A program made the translations under genes and the position numbers. The notes below the pieces were generated by a model. It worked only from the letters and a program-made list of their open reading frames with translations. It ran no database searches and was not told the DNA's origin. From Pseudomonas triticifolii (GTDB lineage Bacteria; Pseudomonadota; Gammaproteobacteria; Pseudomonadales; Pseudomonadaceae), in the NCBI RefSeq assembly GCF_014358015.1, contig NZ_JACONV010000002.1:514033-578032 (forward strand): a stretch of DNA of 64,000 nt, read 5' to 3'. Below, in pieces: positions 54,222-63,191 of this stretch (the first letter of the stretch is position 1; each line of letters begins with the position of its first letter).

Positions 54222-55040
54222 TCAGGACTTGGGCGCGCTCTGATACAGCGGCATCACCTTGGGAATGGCAGCCTGCAAGGAGGCAATCCGGTTTTGCGAT
54301 GCCGGGTGCGTGCTCATGAACTCGGGCTGCGAACCACCGGCGTTCTGCGTCATTTTCTGCCACAGGGTGATCACCGCGTTAGGGTTGTAACCGGCGCGTG
54401 CGGCGAGCTCCAGACCCAGCAGGTCTGCTTCGTTTTCGTTGCTGCGGCTGTTGGGCAGAGTCAGGCTGTAGTTGACCACTGTGTCGGCCAGCGCCAGGCT
54501 GTCCTGCCCCATACCGAGCAAGGCACCTGCGCCCTGCTTGGCCATAGACACACCATACGCCTTGGACATCGCTTCACGCCCATGCTCACGCAAGGCGTGT
54601 GCGATTTCGTGGCCCATGACCGCAGCAATTTCGTCGTCGGTCAGCTTCAGGGTATCGATCAGGCCTGTGTACACAATGATCTTGCCGCCAGGGCCGCAGT
54701 TGGCGTTCAAATCATCGCTCTTGATCAGATTCACTTCCCATTGCCACTGGGCAGAATCGGGGCGCAGCTTCGGAGCCTGTGCTATCAGTCGTTTGGCAAT
54801 CGCATTGACGCGTTTGGCCTCCGCGCTGGTGGTGTCCAGCACCCCCTTGCTGCTCGCCTCGCCAACGGTCTGCTGGTATGACTGCGCGTACATTTTGTTC
54901 ACTTCATCCGTGGAGAGCATGCTGAACATGTACTGCTTGCGCTCGACCCCGACGGAATCGCCAGAGGTCGTGTTGACGGCCTGACACCCGCCGAGCAATA
55001 ACGCTGCGCTCAAGGCACATAGGGCAAATGACTGACGCAT
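54222..55040 (-). CDS. M48 family metalloprotease, lipoprotein
   Basis: 272 residues from the ATG with AAGGAG upstream. A lipoprotein signal ends at LLLGGC. The zinc site is HEIAH, with a downstream NENEADLLGL glutamate. The family (LoiP, BepA-like without TPR) trims misfolded envelope proteins. A short gap of 58 nt separates its end from the convergent Mn exporter. Confidence 0.92.
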   Translation of the reverse strand: MRQSFALCALSAALLLGGCQAVNTTSGDSVGVERKQYMFSMLSTDEVNKMYAQSYQQTVGEASSKGVLDTTSAEAKRVNAIAKRLIAQAPKLRPDSAQWQWEVNLIKSDDLNANCGPGGKIIVYTGLIDTLKLTDDEIAAVMGHEIAHALREHGREAMSKAYGVSMAKQGAGALLGMGQDSLALADTVVNYSLTLPNSRSNENEADLLGLELAARAGYNPNAVITLWQKMTQNAGGSQPEFMSTHPASQNRIASLQAAIPKVMPLYQSAPKS

Positions 55041-55197
55041 AAGACTTCTCCTTGTTGATGAGGCGGTCATCCTAGGACGTGAATACGTCCAGCGCCAGAT
55101 ACCAGCCAATTGCCATGTTGGTACGTTGCAGCAGCAATTGGTTCCCTCTGCATGTCAGCTGTGTATCAGAAGGGTGTCGGCCTCCCTACCTGTCTTG

Positions 55198-55827
55198 TCA
55201 ACTCAACGGCGTCAGGCACTCGGGCGCGTTGAGTTTCGGGTCGTTGACCAGATTGGCCAGCGGACGCTCGCGCAGTGCGATCTGCGGCGCTGCGAGCAAG
55301 GCTTGCAGTGTGTGGAGCGGCGTGTCGGCAGCCAGCCAGGCTTTCTGCCCTTCGGCATCGAGAATCAGCGGACGACGCTGGGTCGCTGCCGCCTGAGTGA
55401 CCACCGCCACGCTTAGATAGGTGTGCCCCTGAACCGGGTATGCTTCCCATATGGCGGCGAAAAACAACGCAGCCCCCTCGCCCGGCGTGAGCCAGAACGG
55501 ACGTTTGCGTGAGGTGCCGCGCCACTCGTAAAAGCCATTGGCGGGAAGCAGGCAGCGACGTTTGAGAAACGCCTCGCGGAACATGGGTTGTTCGGCCACG
55601 GTTTCAGCCCTGGCGTGGGCCGGCGTGCGGGAAAGATCCGTGAGCCATGCCGGTGTCAGTCCCCAGCGGGCCCGTACCAGCTCGACGTCGCCGTCGCCCT
55701 CGGCGGCGCGCATGATCAACACCCAGTCGGCCGGAGAAATATTCCATTGGGCCTGCTGGTCGGTCGGAAAACCGGGCAGGGCCGCAAACGCGGGGGTCCA
55801 GCGAAACAGGGCATAACGTCCACACAT
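55198..55827 (-). CDS. SRAP (YedK/HMCES) abasic-site protein
   Basis: 209 residues starting MCGRY, so Cys2 becomes the catalytic N-terminal residue after Met removal. The core segments ANGFYEWRG and AEGQKAWLAADTP fit the family. SRAP proteins form covalent links to abasic sites in single-stranded DNA, protecting it. Confidence 0.94.
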   Translation of the reverse strand: MCGRYALFRWTPAFAALPGFPTDQQAQWNISPADWVLIMRAAEGDGDVELVRARWGLTPAWLTDLSRTPAHARAETVAEQPMFREAFLKRRCLLPANGFYEWRGTSRKRPFWLTPGEGAALFFAAIWEAYPVQGHTYLSVAVVTQAAATQRRPLILDAEGQKAWLAADTPLHTLQALLAAPQIALRERPLANLVNDPKLNAPECLTPLS

Positions 55828-55859
55828 GAGGGGTAATCGGACTCTTTAAATGAAGGCGT

Positions 55860-56123
55860 TCAACACACCAGTACATCGGGAAAACTGTCCGGCTCATCGC
55901 CACCGGGCAACGGCGAGGCTGCATTGTACGCAGTGATCAGTTCGCGTGCGCGCTCAACCTTGTCGTCCTCGACGGTGATCCAGAGCAGACCGAAGACCGG
56001 CAATTCGCCCATGCCGCCGAGCAGATCACGCCCTGCCAGGTGCGCTTCGATGCCTTCGCTGGCCAGCATGCCTTGCAGCAGCTCACCTTCCATAAGGTTT
56101 TCCGGCTCGTAGATTCTCTGCAT
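55860..56123 (-). CDS. DUF2007 family protein
   Basis: 87 residues beginning [31 protein letters not shown], the DUF2007 pattern (a small signal-transducer-like fold). It has no membrane segment. The start overlaps the stop of the upstream CPXCG gene by one base (TGATG), so the two are translationally coupled. Function unknown. Confidence 0.88.
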   Translation of the reverse strand: MQRIYEPENLMEGELLQGMLASEGIEAHLAGRDLLGGMGELPVFGLLWITVEDDKVERARELITAYNAASPLPGGDEPDSFPDVLVC

Positions 56124-56305
56124 CACTCGTTCTCGGTGCGTACATCCAGCGTCCATTGCTCGCCGTCGGTCTGGAGGTCGAATACGATCGGGCGGCAGCA
56201 GACCTGACAGTCTTCAATGTACTGTTGATCACCGCCGGAGAGATCCACCAATGTTTCCACGGCCTCACCGCAGTAAGGGCAGTCGTAACTCTGTAATTCC
56301 TGCAT
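56123..56305 (-). CDS. CPXCG-motif cysteine-rich protein
   Basis: 60 residues with two cysteine pairs, CPYCG near residue 9 and CQVCC near residue 34, a likely zinc ribbon. The start at 56305 is well placed for the family. The pair with DUF2007 is conserved in Pseudomonas. Function unknown. Confidence 0.85.
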   Translation of the reverse strand: MQELQSYDCPYCGEAVETLVDLSGGDQQYIEDCQVCCRPIVFDLQTDGEQWTLDVRTENE

Positions 56306-56407
56306 CGCGGTCTCCGGGATCAGTTGTGCGTATAATTGCGCCATTCTTCGAAGGTTGTCGTGACAAACCTGCCTTCTTTTTACCCTATCCGATTCAAACA
56401 AGAGAGC

Positions 56408-57574
56408 ATGATGGGCGAATTCGATGCCATCCGACCTTACAACGATTCAGAAGTGCCGGCCGTTCTGGCGCGGTTGCTGAGCGATAAAGCCTTTCTCGCG
56501 ATCCTGACCAAATTCCGTTTTCCACGTCTGGCACCCGCATTCGGCTGGTTTCTGCAACCGACCCTGGCGCGCAAGCTGCGCCGCGAATTCGCAGGCATCG
56601 ACTCGGTCGCCACCTTGCAGGACAAGGTCGAGTACTACGTCGACCACACCATCGAGCGCGCCACTGACGGCGTCACGTATACCGGTGTCGAGCAGCTCAA
56701 GTCCGGCTGCGCCTATCTGTTTCTGGCCAACCACCGCGATATCGTGATGGACCCCGCGTTCGTCAACTACGCCGTGTACCACGCAGGCCTGCCTACACCA
56801 CGCATTGCGATTGGCGATAACCTGCTGCAGAAGCCCTTCGTCAGCGACCTGATGCGCCTGAACAAGAGCTTCATCGTGCACCGCTCGATCATAGGGCGTC
56901 GCGAGAAGATGGCGGCGTATCAACTGCTGTCGGCGTACATCAACCACTCGATCACCCAGGATTGCCAGTCGATCTGGATCGCCCAGGCAGAAGGTCGCGC
57001 CAAGGACGGGGATGATCGTACCGAGTCAGCAATCCTCAAGATGTTTCACATGAGCCGCAAGGAAGAACCCTTCGGTGACGTGATCCGCTCGCTGAACCTG
57101 ATTCCGGTGTCGATCAGCTACGAATACGATCCGTGCGACCACGCCAAGGCCCGCGAGCTATACATCCGCGCCACTACGGGCTCTTACACCAAGACGCCGG
57201 GCGAGGACGACGTGAGCATTGCGCTGGGCATCACCGGCTATAAAGGTCGCGTTCACGTGAACTTCGCGCCACCGATCACCGAACATTTCGAAGACACCAA
57301 GCAACTGGCCATCGAGATGGATCGGCAGATTCTTGGCGGCTATCGCCTGTTCCCGGTGCATTACCTGGCTTACGCGCAATGGGCCGACGCCGACCCAAGC
57401 CTGAACGTGCCACTGGCTGCCGACCTGTTCCCGGCCGACGAGCTCAATCGCGCCAGGGATGAATGGGAAAGCAGGCTCGCTGGCGCACCCGCCGAGCACC
57501 GGCCTTATCTGGTGCAACAGTACGCGACGCCGGTGCGCAATCAGTATCGGGTAAAAGCCGGTCTGGCGTTGTAA
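56408..57574 (+). CDS. 1-acylglycerol-3-phosphate acyltransferase-like protein
   Basis: 388 residues from the first of two consecutive ATGs. The acyltransferase motif is [11 protein letters not shown] (HX4D), followed by [13 protein letters not shown] and QAEGRAKDG in place of the usual EGTR box. There is no obvious membrane helix, and the length is greater than in PlsC. It is divergent from the CPXCG gene. Acyl acceptor unknown. Confidence 0.85.
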   Translation: MMGEFDAIRPYNDSEVPAVLARLLSDKAFLAILTKFRFPRLAPAFGWFLQPTLARKLRREFAGIDSVATLQDKVEYYVDHTIERATDGVTYTGVEQLKSGCAYLFLANHRDIVMDPAFVNYAVYHAGLPTPRIAIGDNLLQKPFVSDLMRLNKSFIVHRSIIGRREKMAAYQLLSAYINHSITQDCQSIWIAQAEGRAKDGDDRTESAILKMFHMSRKEEPFGDVIRSLNLIPVSISYEYDPCDHAKARELYIRATTGSYTKTPGEDDVSIALGITGYKGRVHVNFAPPITEHFEDTKQLAIEMDRQILGGYRLFPVHYLAYAQWADADPSLNVPLAADLFPADELNRARDEWESRLAGAPAEHRPYLVQQYATPVRNQYRVKAGLAL

Positions 57575-57732
57575 GCGTGAACGGCTGATCGTGCCCATCG
57601 CTCATGCGCAGGCACGATCCAGCCACGACTCATCCTGTAAGAAATTTCCCCGCCGCTGTCACCTAACCGTAACGCGCCCTCGGCATTGTGTGGCTCCTCA
57701 AGAAACGGACTTCCTTCCTTTTGGAGCTTGTC

Positions 57733-57939
57733 ATGCTGCATGCAAAAAACCAGGATCGCCTTTATCTGATCGCCCAAAGCGATGAACAGCAGGAGCTGAT
57801 CGACGCCTTGGCGTTCAACGTTCAGGACCGCCACTGGCTGGTCTACTGCGCCTTGGGCGGCCATGTGCATCACGATCTGCCGGATGTGGATCAGGACACC
57901 GGCTTCAGCTTTCTGGGCTTCTATCAGCAGGCAGCCTGA
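57733..57939 (+). CDS. Small hypothetical protein
   Basis: 68 residues. GGAG 6 nt before ATG supports the start. It is a mixed alpha/beta acidic peptide (QDRLYLIAQSDEQQELIDALAF; HWLVYCALGGHVHHDLPDVD) with no signal. A terminator follows at 57963. Function unknown. Confidence 0.7.
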   Translation: MLHAKNQDRLYLIAQSDEQQELIDALAFNVQDRHWLVYCALGGHVHHDLPDVDQDTGFSFLGFYQQAA

Positions 57940-57962
57940 CCAGGCCAGCAGTCTGCAGACGT

Positions 57963-58000
57963 AAAAAAGCCCGGCCCTCTCATCGAGGGCCGGGCTTTTT
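57963..58000. terminator. Bidirectional terminator
   Basis: The arms AAAGCCCGGCCCTC and GAGGGCCGGGCTTT have a short loop, A-tract left and T-run right. It serves both the small gene and the convergent YajG gene. Confidence 0.93.
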
Positions 58001-58012
58001 AGTCAGCGCAGG

Positions 58013-58597
58013 TTACTGCGACAGGGTCGAACCAATGGTCGGATCCTGGAACACACGGGTCAGTGCATCGCTCAACACGTCACTAACCAGCTTGGTGTTG
58101 GTTTCCTGATTCGGCGCCATGCCGAAACGCTGGTCCAGCGACGCAGCGTAACGGCCGCTGTAGTTACGGCCGTTGTTGCGTACATCGGCGCGGAAGGTCG
58201 AACTGATGGTGGCTTCAGTCACGTACAGGCCTTCTTTTGGCGACTGATACTTGAGGTCGGCCAGGGTCACGGTCAGTTGAGGTGCGTTGCTGCCACCCTG
58301 AGTGGGCGTGAAGCCCAGCAGACGTACAGCGGCTTCCGCCTGAGCCTGCAACTTGGGCACGATGTCGTTGCCGCTGACGCTGATGGCACTCGTTTCAGGG
58401 TACATACCGCCACGCGTGCCCAGTGTCGGGCCAGGACGACCGTCTACCACACGCACAACGACCGGCTGACCGCGTCCTACAGGCGCGAGTTGGGCATTGA
58501 TCTTGGGTTGCGGGCTGAGTTGTTGAGGGCTGTGGGCGCAGCCCACCAGGGTCAAACTGCTTACAGCAAGCAAACCGAACAAAAGGCGACGCAGCAT
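58013..58597 (-). CDS. YajG-family lipoprotein
   Basis: 194 residues from the second of two close ATGs, which has the better-spaced GGAGAG site. The lipobox is LTLVGC. The mature protein matches YajG (VVVRVVDGRPGPTLGTRGG; KYQSPKEGLYVTEATISSTFRADV). It is an outer-membrane lipoprotein of unclear role. Confidence 0.9.
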   Translation of the reverse strand: MLRRLLFGLLAVSSLTLVGCAHSPQQLSPQPKINAQLAPVGRGQPVVVRVVDGRPGPTLGTRGGMYPETSAISVSGNDIVPKLQAQAEAAVRLLGFTPTQGGSNAPQLTVTLADLKYQSPKEGLYVTEATISSTFRADVRNNGRNYSGRYAASLDQRFGMAPNQETNTKLVSDVLSDALTRVFQDPTIGSTLSQ

Positions 58598-58801
58598 GCT
58601 CATCTCTCCATGGGCCAGGCACTAAATGTGCCGCAGTATAGCGGCGTGCAACGCTGGCAAACCAGTATCTACCCACCAGCAAGGCTGGGACCTTCACAAA
58701 ACCCCGATGGTTCAGCTGCGCGACGTGTAATCAGGGCGTCACAACAAGGCGGCAGACTTGCCCTCATTGCCTCGACGCTCACTCACCCAAGGAGCTGTGC
58801 C

Positions 58802-59035
58802 ATGAATCTTTTCTGGTCCCTCTTCACCGCACGTCCCCAGCATCGCCACTACGCGCGTGTTGATCACGCCGGTATCTGCCGCGCGTTCAAGCACTGCGCA
58901 GAGCGTCCGTCCGGGCATGAGTGGGTCGAAGTCAACGAACAACGGATCAACTGGCTGAACCAGCCACTGCCCGCAAGTGCACGTGTTGCGCAGCGTGACG
59001 TGCGAGCGGCGCGTCGCCAGTTAATCACCGCCTGA
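58802..59035 (+). CDS. Small basic hypothetical protein
   Basis: 77 residues with an AAGGAG site 8 nt before ATG. It is rich in His and Arg (ARPQHRHYARVDHAGICRAFKHC) with one Cys pair. No signal or membrane segment. Function unknown; conserved in the P. syringae neighbourhood by my impression only. Confidence 0.65.
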   Translation: MNLFWSLFTARPQHRHYARVDHAGICRAFKHCAERPSGHEWVEVNEQRINWLNQPLPASARVAQRDVRAARRQLITA

Positions 59036-59759
59036 CCCGATCGCGAATAAAAGTCACTTAAACCGATCAATTTTCGTCGTTTCATCGCTATAATCTCCCC
59101 CCGATTATAAGGACGTCTCCTGATCGGGCCTCGCAGCACTGCTAATCGCCGTATTAGCGCCTCCGTTCTGCCCACAGAGAGCCGCCCACACAGGTCATTG
59201 CACGCTGGTGTGCTCGATGAACGGTGCAGAATCGCTCGAATCCTATCGAACCTTTCTGGTCTGTCAGCGCCTCACCTTGTATGCACCGACCTGCCAGCGC
59301 TGCTACCGCAGCCATTTTTGAGGTTTGGTTCGCGTTTCCAAAAGAACGTGAAAAACGGTTTCACTACTTCACAAGAGTGTGGCGAGCAAATGAATAGGTA
59401 TGCGTTTGTAAATGCACCATCAGCGTCTGAACCGGCCCTTTTGAACAGGACTGACCGCGACTGCGCCTCCATCACCGGAGCCTGACGATCATCGGCAGGG
59501 ACCGGTCGCCTGCGTGACCGACACCTTGACGATGGTCGTATGGCCGAGCGGGTTCTAACATGCGTTCATGCCTTACGATGAACCTAGACTGAGCCTGACC
59601 GGGACCTGCGCTTGAGATGCGAAAAATTGCGAAGAATCGGACAGGCGATCCTGGCCGGGAAGCGAGTGGCACAACCCAGACCCTTGCCCCGACCTCCCGG
59701 CACACAGCCTCAGGATCGTATGCCGTCAATTTGGTGCTGCAGATTTTGGAGACGCGTTA
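59036..59759. other. Long leader/intergenic region upstream of mqo
   Basis: 724 nt without a convincing gene. It starts with a TATAAT (59089) that pairs with a downstream ATTATA across a C6 loop, and a second small dyad GCTAAT..ATTAGC (59140-59157). A 31-codon frame at 59390 (Met-Asn-Arg-Tyr) lacks a clear ribosome site. Base composition is moderate. It may hold a small RNA or a long 5' leader. Confidence 0.5.
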
Positions 59760-61268
59760 ATGGCGCATAACGAAGCAGTCGATGTCGTACTGGTAGGAGC
59801 GGGCATCATGAGTGCCACGCTGGCCGTACTGCTCAAAGAGCTCGACCCCGGCCTCAAGCTGGAAGTCGTTGAGCTCATGGACTCCGGTGCTGCAGAGAGT
59901 TCCAACCCATGGAACAACGCAGGCACCGGCCATGCCGGCCTGTGCGAACTCAACTACACCCCGCCCGCTGCCGATGGCTCCATCGACATCAAGAAAGCGG
60001 TGCACATCAACACCCAGTTCGAAGTCTCGAAGCAGTTTTGGGCTTATCTGGCCCGCAAAGGCACCTTCGGTTCGGCGAAGTCGTTCATCAACCCGGTTCC
60101 GCACCTGAGCTTCGTTCAGGGCGAAAAGGGTATCTCTTTCCTCAAGACCCGTTTTGAGGCCATGCGCAAGCACCACGCGTTTTCTTCGATGGAGTACACC
60201 GAAGACAAGGCAACGCTTGCCGAGTGGATGCCGCTGATGATGCCGGGCCGTCCGGTCGACGAAAAAATCGCCGCGACGCGCATGATGAACGGCACCGACG
60301 TCAACTTTGGCGCGCTGACCCATCAGTTGCTCAAGCACCTGTCCAGCGCCCCTGACGCCCAGGTCAAATACTGCAAGCGTGTAACCGACCTGACCCGCAA
60401 GGGCGACGGCTGGACCGTCACCATCAAGGACGTGAACAGCGGCGGCACGCGTCAGATCGACGCCAGATTCGTCTTTCTCGGTGCGGGCGGCGCGGCACTG
60501 CCGTTGCTGCAGATGTCCGGTATCGAAGAGAGCAAAGGGTTTGGCGGCTTCCCGGTCAGCGGTCAGTGGCTGCGTTGCGACAACCCGGAAGTGGTCAAGC
60601 ACCACCAGGCCAAGGTCTACAGCCAGGCTGCAGTGGGTTCGCCGCCGATGTCGGTACCGCACCTTGATACTCGCGTGGTCGATGGCAAGAAATCCCTGCT
60701 GTTCGGACCTTACGCCGGTTTCACCACCAAGTTCCTGAAGCACGGCTCGTTCCTGGACCTGCCGCTGTCGGTGCGCGTGGCGAACATCAAGCCAATGCTG
60801 GCAGTAGCGCGTGACAACATGGACCTGACCAAGTACCTGGTCAGCGAAGTGATGCAGTCGATGGAGCAGCGTCTTGAGTCGCTGCGGCGCTTCTACCCGG
60901 AGGCCAAGGCTGAAGACTGGCGTCTGGAAGTGGCCGGTCAGCGCGTGCAGATCATCAAGAAGGACGCCAAGAAAGGCGGCGTTCTGCAATTCGGCACCGA
61001 ACTGGTCTCGGCCAAAGACGGCTCGCTCGCGGCATTGCTCGGCGCTTCGCCGGGGGCTTCCGTCACCGTGTCGATCATGCTGGAACTGATCGAGCGCTGC
61101 TTCCCGGAAAAAACCCGCACCGAATGGGCCGCCAAGCTCAACGAGATTTTCCCGGCGCGGGAAAAGGCGCTGGAAACTGACGCAGAGCTGTATGAACGCG
61201 TCAGCAGCCAGAACGACGAGAACCTGGAACTGGCCGAGAAGACCAATCAGGAACAGAGCTTCGCCTGA
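59760..61268 (+). CDS. mqo: Malate:quinone oxidoreductase
   Basis: 502 residues. The FAD motif is [22 protein letters not shown] at the N-terminus, and other Mqo segments are [34 protein letters not shown] and [12 protein letters not shown]. This membrane-associated enzyme oxidises malate to oxaloacetate and passes electrons to quinone, the main malate route in many pseudomonads. GGAG 9 nt before ATG. A strong terminator follows. Confidence 0.96.
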   Translation: MAHNEAVDVVLVGAGIMSATLAVLLKELDPGLKLEVVELMDSGAAESSNPWNNAGTGHAGLCELNYTPPAADGSIDIKKAVHINTQFEVSKQFWAYLARKGTFGSAKSFINPVPHLSFVQGEKGISFLKTRFEAMRKHHAFSSMEYTEDKATLAEWMPLMMPGRPVDEKIAATRMMNGTDVNFGALTHQLLKHLSSAPDAQVKYCKRVTDLTRKGDGWTVTIKDVNSGGTRQIDARFVFLGAGGAALPLLQMSGIEESKGFGGFPVSGQWLRCDNPEVVKHHQAKVYSQAAVGSPPMSVPHLDTRVVDGKKSLLFGPYAGFTTKFLKHGSFLDLPLSVRVANIKPMLAVARDNMDLTKYLVSEVMQSMEQRLESLRRFYPEAKAEDWRLEVAGQRVQIIKKDAKKGGVLQFGTELVSAKDGSLAALLGASPGASVTVSIMLELIERCFPEKTRTEWAAKLNEIFPAREKALETDAELYERVSSQNDENLELAEKTNQEQSFA

Positions 61269-61300
61269 TCTGATTGCCAGCTGATTCAGCCGTCAACATG

Positions 61301-61337
61301 AAAAACCCCGTGGACTCGAAAGGGCCACGGGGTTTTT
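61301..61337. terminator. Bidirectional terminator after mqo
   Basis: The arms AAAAACCCCGTGG and CCACGGGGTTTTT stand between the convergent mqo and homocysteine methyltransferase genes. Confidence 0.94.
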
Positions 61338-61362
61338 CTTTTCGAGGTTTTAAAGCTGTGGC

Positions 61363-62259
61363 TTAAAGACTGCGAGACAGAACCGCGATGTGCTCAGGCC
61401 CGATGCCGCAGCAGCCGCCGATGTGCGTAGCACCCCGTTTGACCCAGTCTGCCGCCCACTGCTGATAACCCTGCGGATCGAGGTCTTCACGCAGCTCATC
61501 CAGCCCGTCGTTGGCCTTGGCATCCTTGGGTTGCGGCGGGAAGGCGTTGGCGTAGGCACCGATGGCGATATCGACGTTCAGCGACTTGAACACGTCGCGG
61601 GCAGCATCAATGGCGCCGCCAATCACTTCCGGCTGACTGCAGTTGAACAGCAAGGTGGCGACGCCCATGTCGGCCGCTGCCCGGGCAGCATCCGCCACGG
61701 GCTCGCCGGAACGCAGGCGCGGGACCTCGTCGGTGTCTTCGTCCTGCAGCGTGAAGGACAGCCAGAACGGTTTGCCGTCGGCTGGCAGACCCGCGCGGAT
61801 GGTCTGCGCTTCGAGGATGCAGCTCTGGGTTTCGGCAAGCCAGAGGTCCACATACGGCGTCAGACCGGCGACCAGAGGCTGCAGGATTTCCGCGGCGCGC
61901 TCAGGCTTGTACAAGTCAGGACGATAGGAGCCGAACAACGGCGGAATCGAACCGGCTACCCGCGCACGACCACCTGATGCATCGGCAGACGCCCGGGCCA
62001 GTTTTCCGGCCAATGCCGCCAGTGCCTGACCCTCTTTGGCAAAACGCTCTTCGCCAATGTGAAACGGCACCACCGCGTAACTGTTACTGGTAATCACCTG
62101 AGCGCCGCTATCGATATAAGCGGCGTGCACGTCGCTGACGGCTTCAGGCGCTTCGCTCAAGGCCAGCGCAGACCATTCAGGTTGACGAAATGGCGCGCCG
62201 CGACGCTGTAGTTCGCGGCCCATGCCGCCATCAAGAATTACAGTGGTGCCTTGAGTCAT
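61363..62259 (-). CDS. Homocysteine S-methyltransferase family protein
   Basis: 298 residues of a zinc-dependent barrel with the ligands Cys in NCSQPEV and the Cys pair in GGCCGIGPEHI. It is similar to MmuM, which transfers a methyl group from S-methylmethionine to homocysteine, making two methionines. It is divergent from an amino-acid ABC importer, in the way E. coli mmuM goes with a transporter. Confidence 0.88.
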   Translation of the reverse strand: MTQGTTVILDGGMGRELQRRGAPFRQPEWSALALSEAPEAVSDVHAAYIDSGAQVITSNSYAVVPFHIGEERFAKEGQALAALAGKLARASADASGGRARVAGSIPPLFGSYRPDLYKPERAAEILQPLVAGLTPYVDLWLAETQSCILEAQTIRAGLPADGKPFWLSFTLQDEDTDEVPRLRSGEPVADAARAAADMGVATLLFNCSQPEVIGGAIDAARDVFKSLNVDIAIGAYANAFPPQPKDAKANDGLDELREDLDPQGYQQWAADWVKRGATHIGGCCGIGPEHIAVLSRSL

Positions 62260-62369
62260 AGCTGATCTACTTATATGCATATGAAAAAAACTCATTATGA
62301 GTCAGTCTTGTATAACGTATTTAATACGGCACTTTCATCAAACTACAAACACTTTCTCAGGGGACATCT

Positions 62370-63191
62370 GTGAAACTTAGCGCTTTGCTGGGCATTGGCC
62401 TGGTTACTCTGGCGGCCTCCACTCAAGCCTTGGCCGGCGCCACTCTGGACCGCGTGCAGAAGAACAAAGAGCTGGTCAACGTCCTCATGGAAAGTTACCC
62501 GCCCTTCTCGTTTCTGAACGACAAGAACGAACTCGACGGCTTCGATGTCGACGTGGCCAAGGCTGTGGCACAGAAGCTGGGCGTCAAGCTGCGCCTGGAA
62601 ACACCGTCCTGGGATGTGATCGCCGCCGGTCGCTGGAGCGGCCGTTACGACATCTGCGTCTGCTCGATGACCCCGAGCAAAGCCCGTGCTGAAGTCTTCA
62701 ACTTCCCGGTCGAGTACTACGCATCACCTGCCGTCATCGTGGTCAATGCCAAGGATGACCGCATTCACTCGGCCAAGGACCTGAGCGACAAAAAGGTCGG
62801 GCTGACCAGCGCTTCCAGCTATGAAAGTTATCTGAACAAGAACCTGGTGATCGAAGGCGCTGAAGACAAGCCGTTGCAATACCCGTTCGAGAACGTACAG
62901 ATCGCCCCGTACGACAACGACAACGTGGCCTTCCAGGACCTGGGACTTGGCGCAGGCGTGCGACTGGATGCCGTGCTGACCAACCTGGTGACCGCCAAGC
63001 CGCGTCTGGATCAGGACAAACGCTTCAAGCTGGCCGGCGAGTCGCTGTATGAAGAGCCTAACTTCGTCGCCATCGAGAAGAACGATCCTGAGTGGGACGC
63101 CAAGGTTCGCGACGTATTCGCCGAGCTGAAAAAGGACGGCACCCTGAGCAAGCTGTCGCAAAAGTGGATCGGCGCCGATATCAGTAAATGA
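62370..63191 (+). CDS. Amino-acid ABC transporter substrate-binding protein
   Basis: 273 residues from a GTG with GGGG upstream. A signal peptide ends at ALAG. The mature chain is a family 3 solute-binding protein: LVNVLMESYPPFSFLNDKNELDGFDVDVAKAVAQKLGV, WDVIAAGRWSGRYDI and LTSASSYESYLNK. Its stop overlaps the permease start (ATGA). Substrate unknown; the divergent methyltransferase suggests a methylated or sulfur amino acid. Confidence 0.9.
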   Translation: MKLSALLGIGLVTLAASTQALAGATLDRVQKNKELVNVLMESYPPFSFLNDKNELDGFDVDVAKAVAQKLGVKLRLETPSWDVIAAGRWSGRYDICVCSMTPSKARAEVFNFPVEYYASPAVIVVNAKDDRIHSAKDLSDKKVGLTSASSYESYLNKNLVIEGAEDKPLQYPFENVQIAPYDNDNVAFQDLGLGAGVRLDAVLTNLVTAKPRLDQDKRFKLAGESLYEEPNFVAIEKNDPEWDAKVRDVFAELKKDGTLSKLSQKWIGADISK

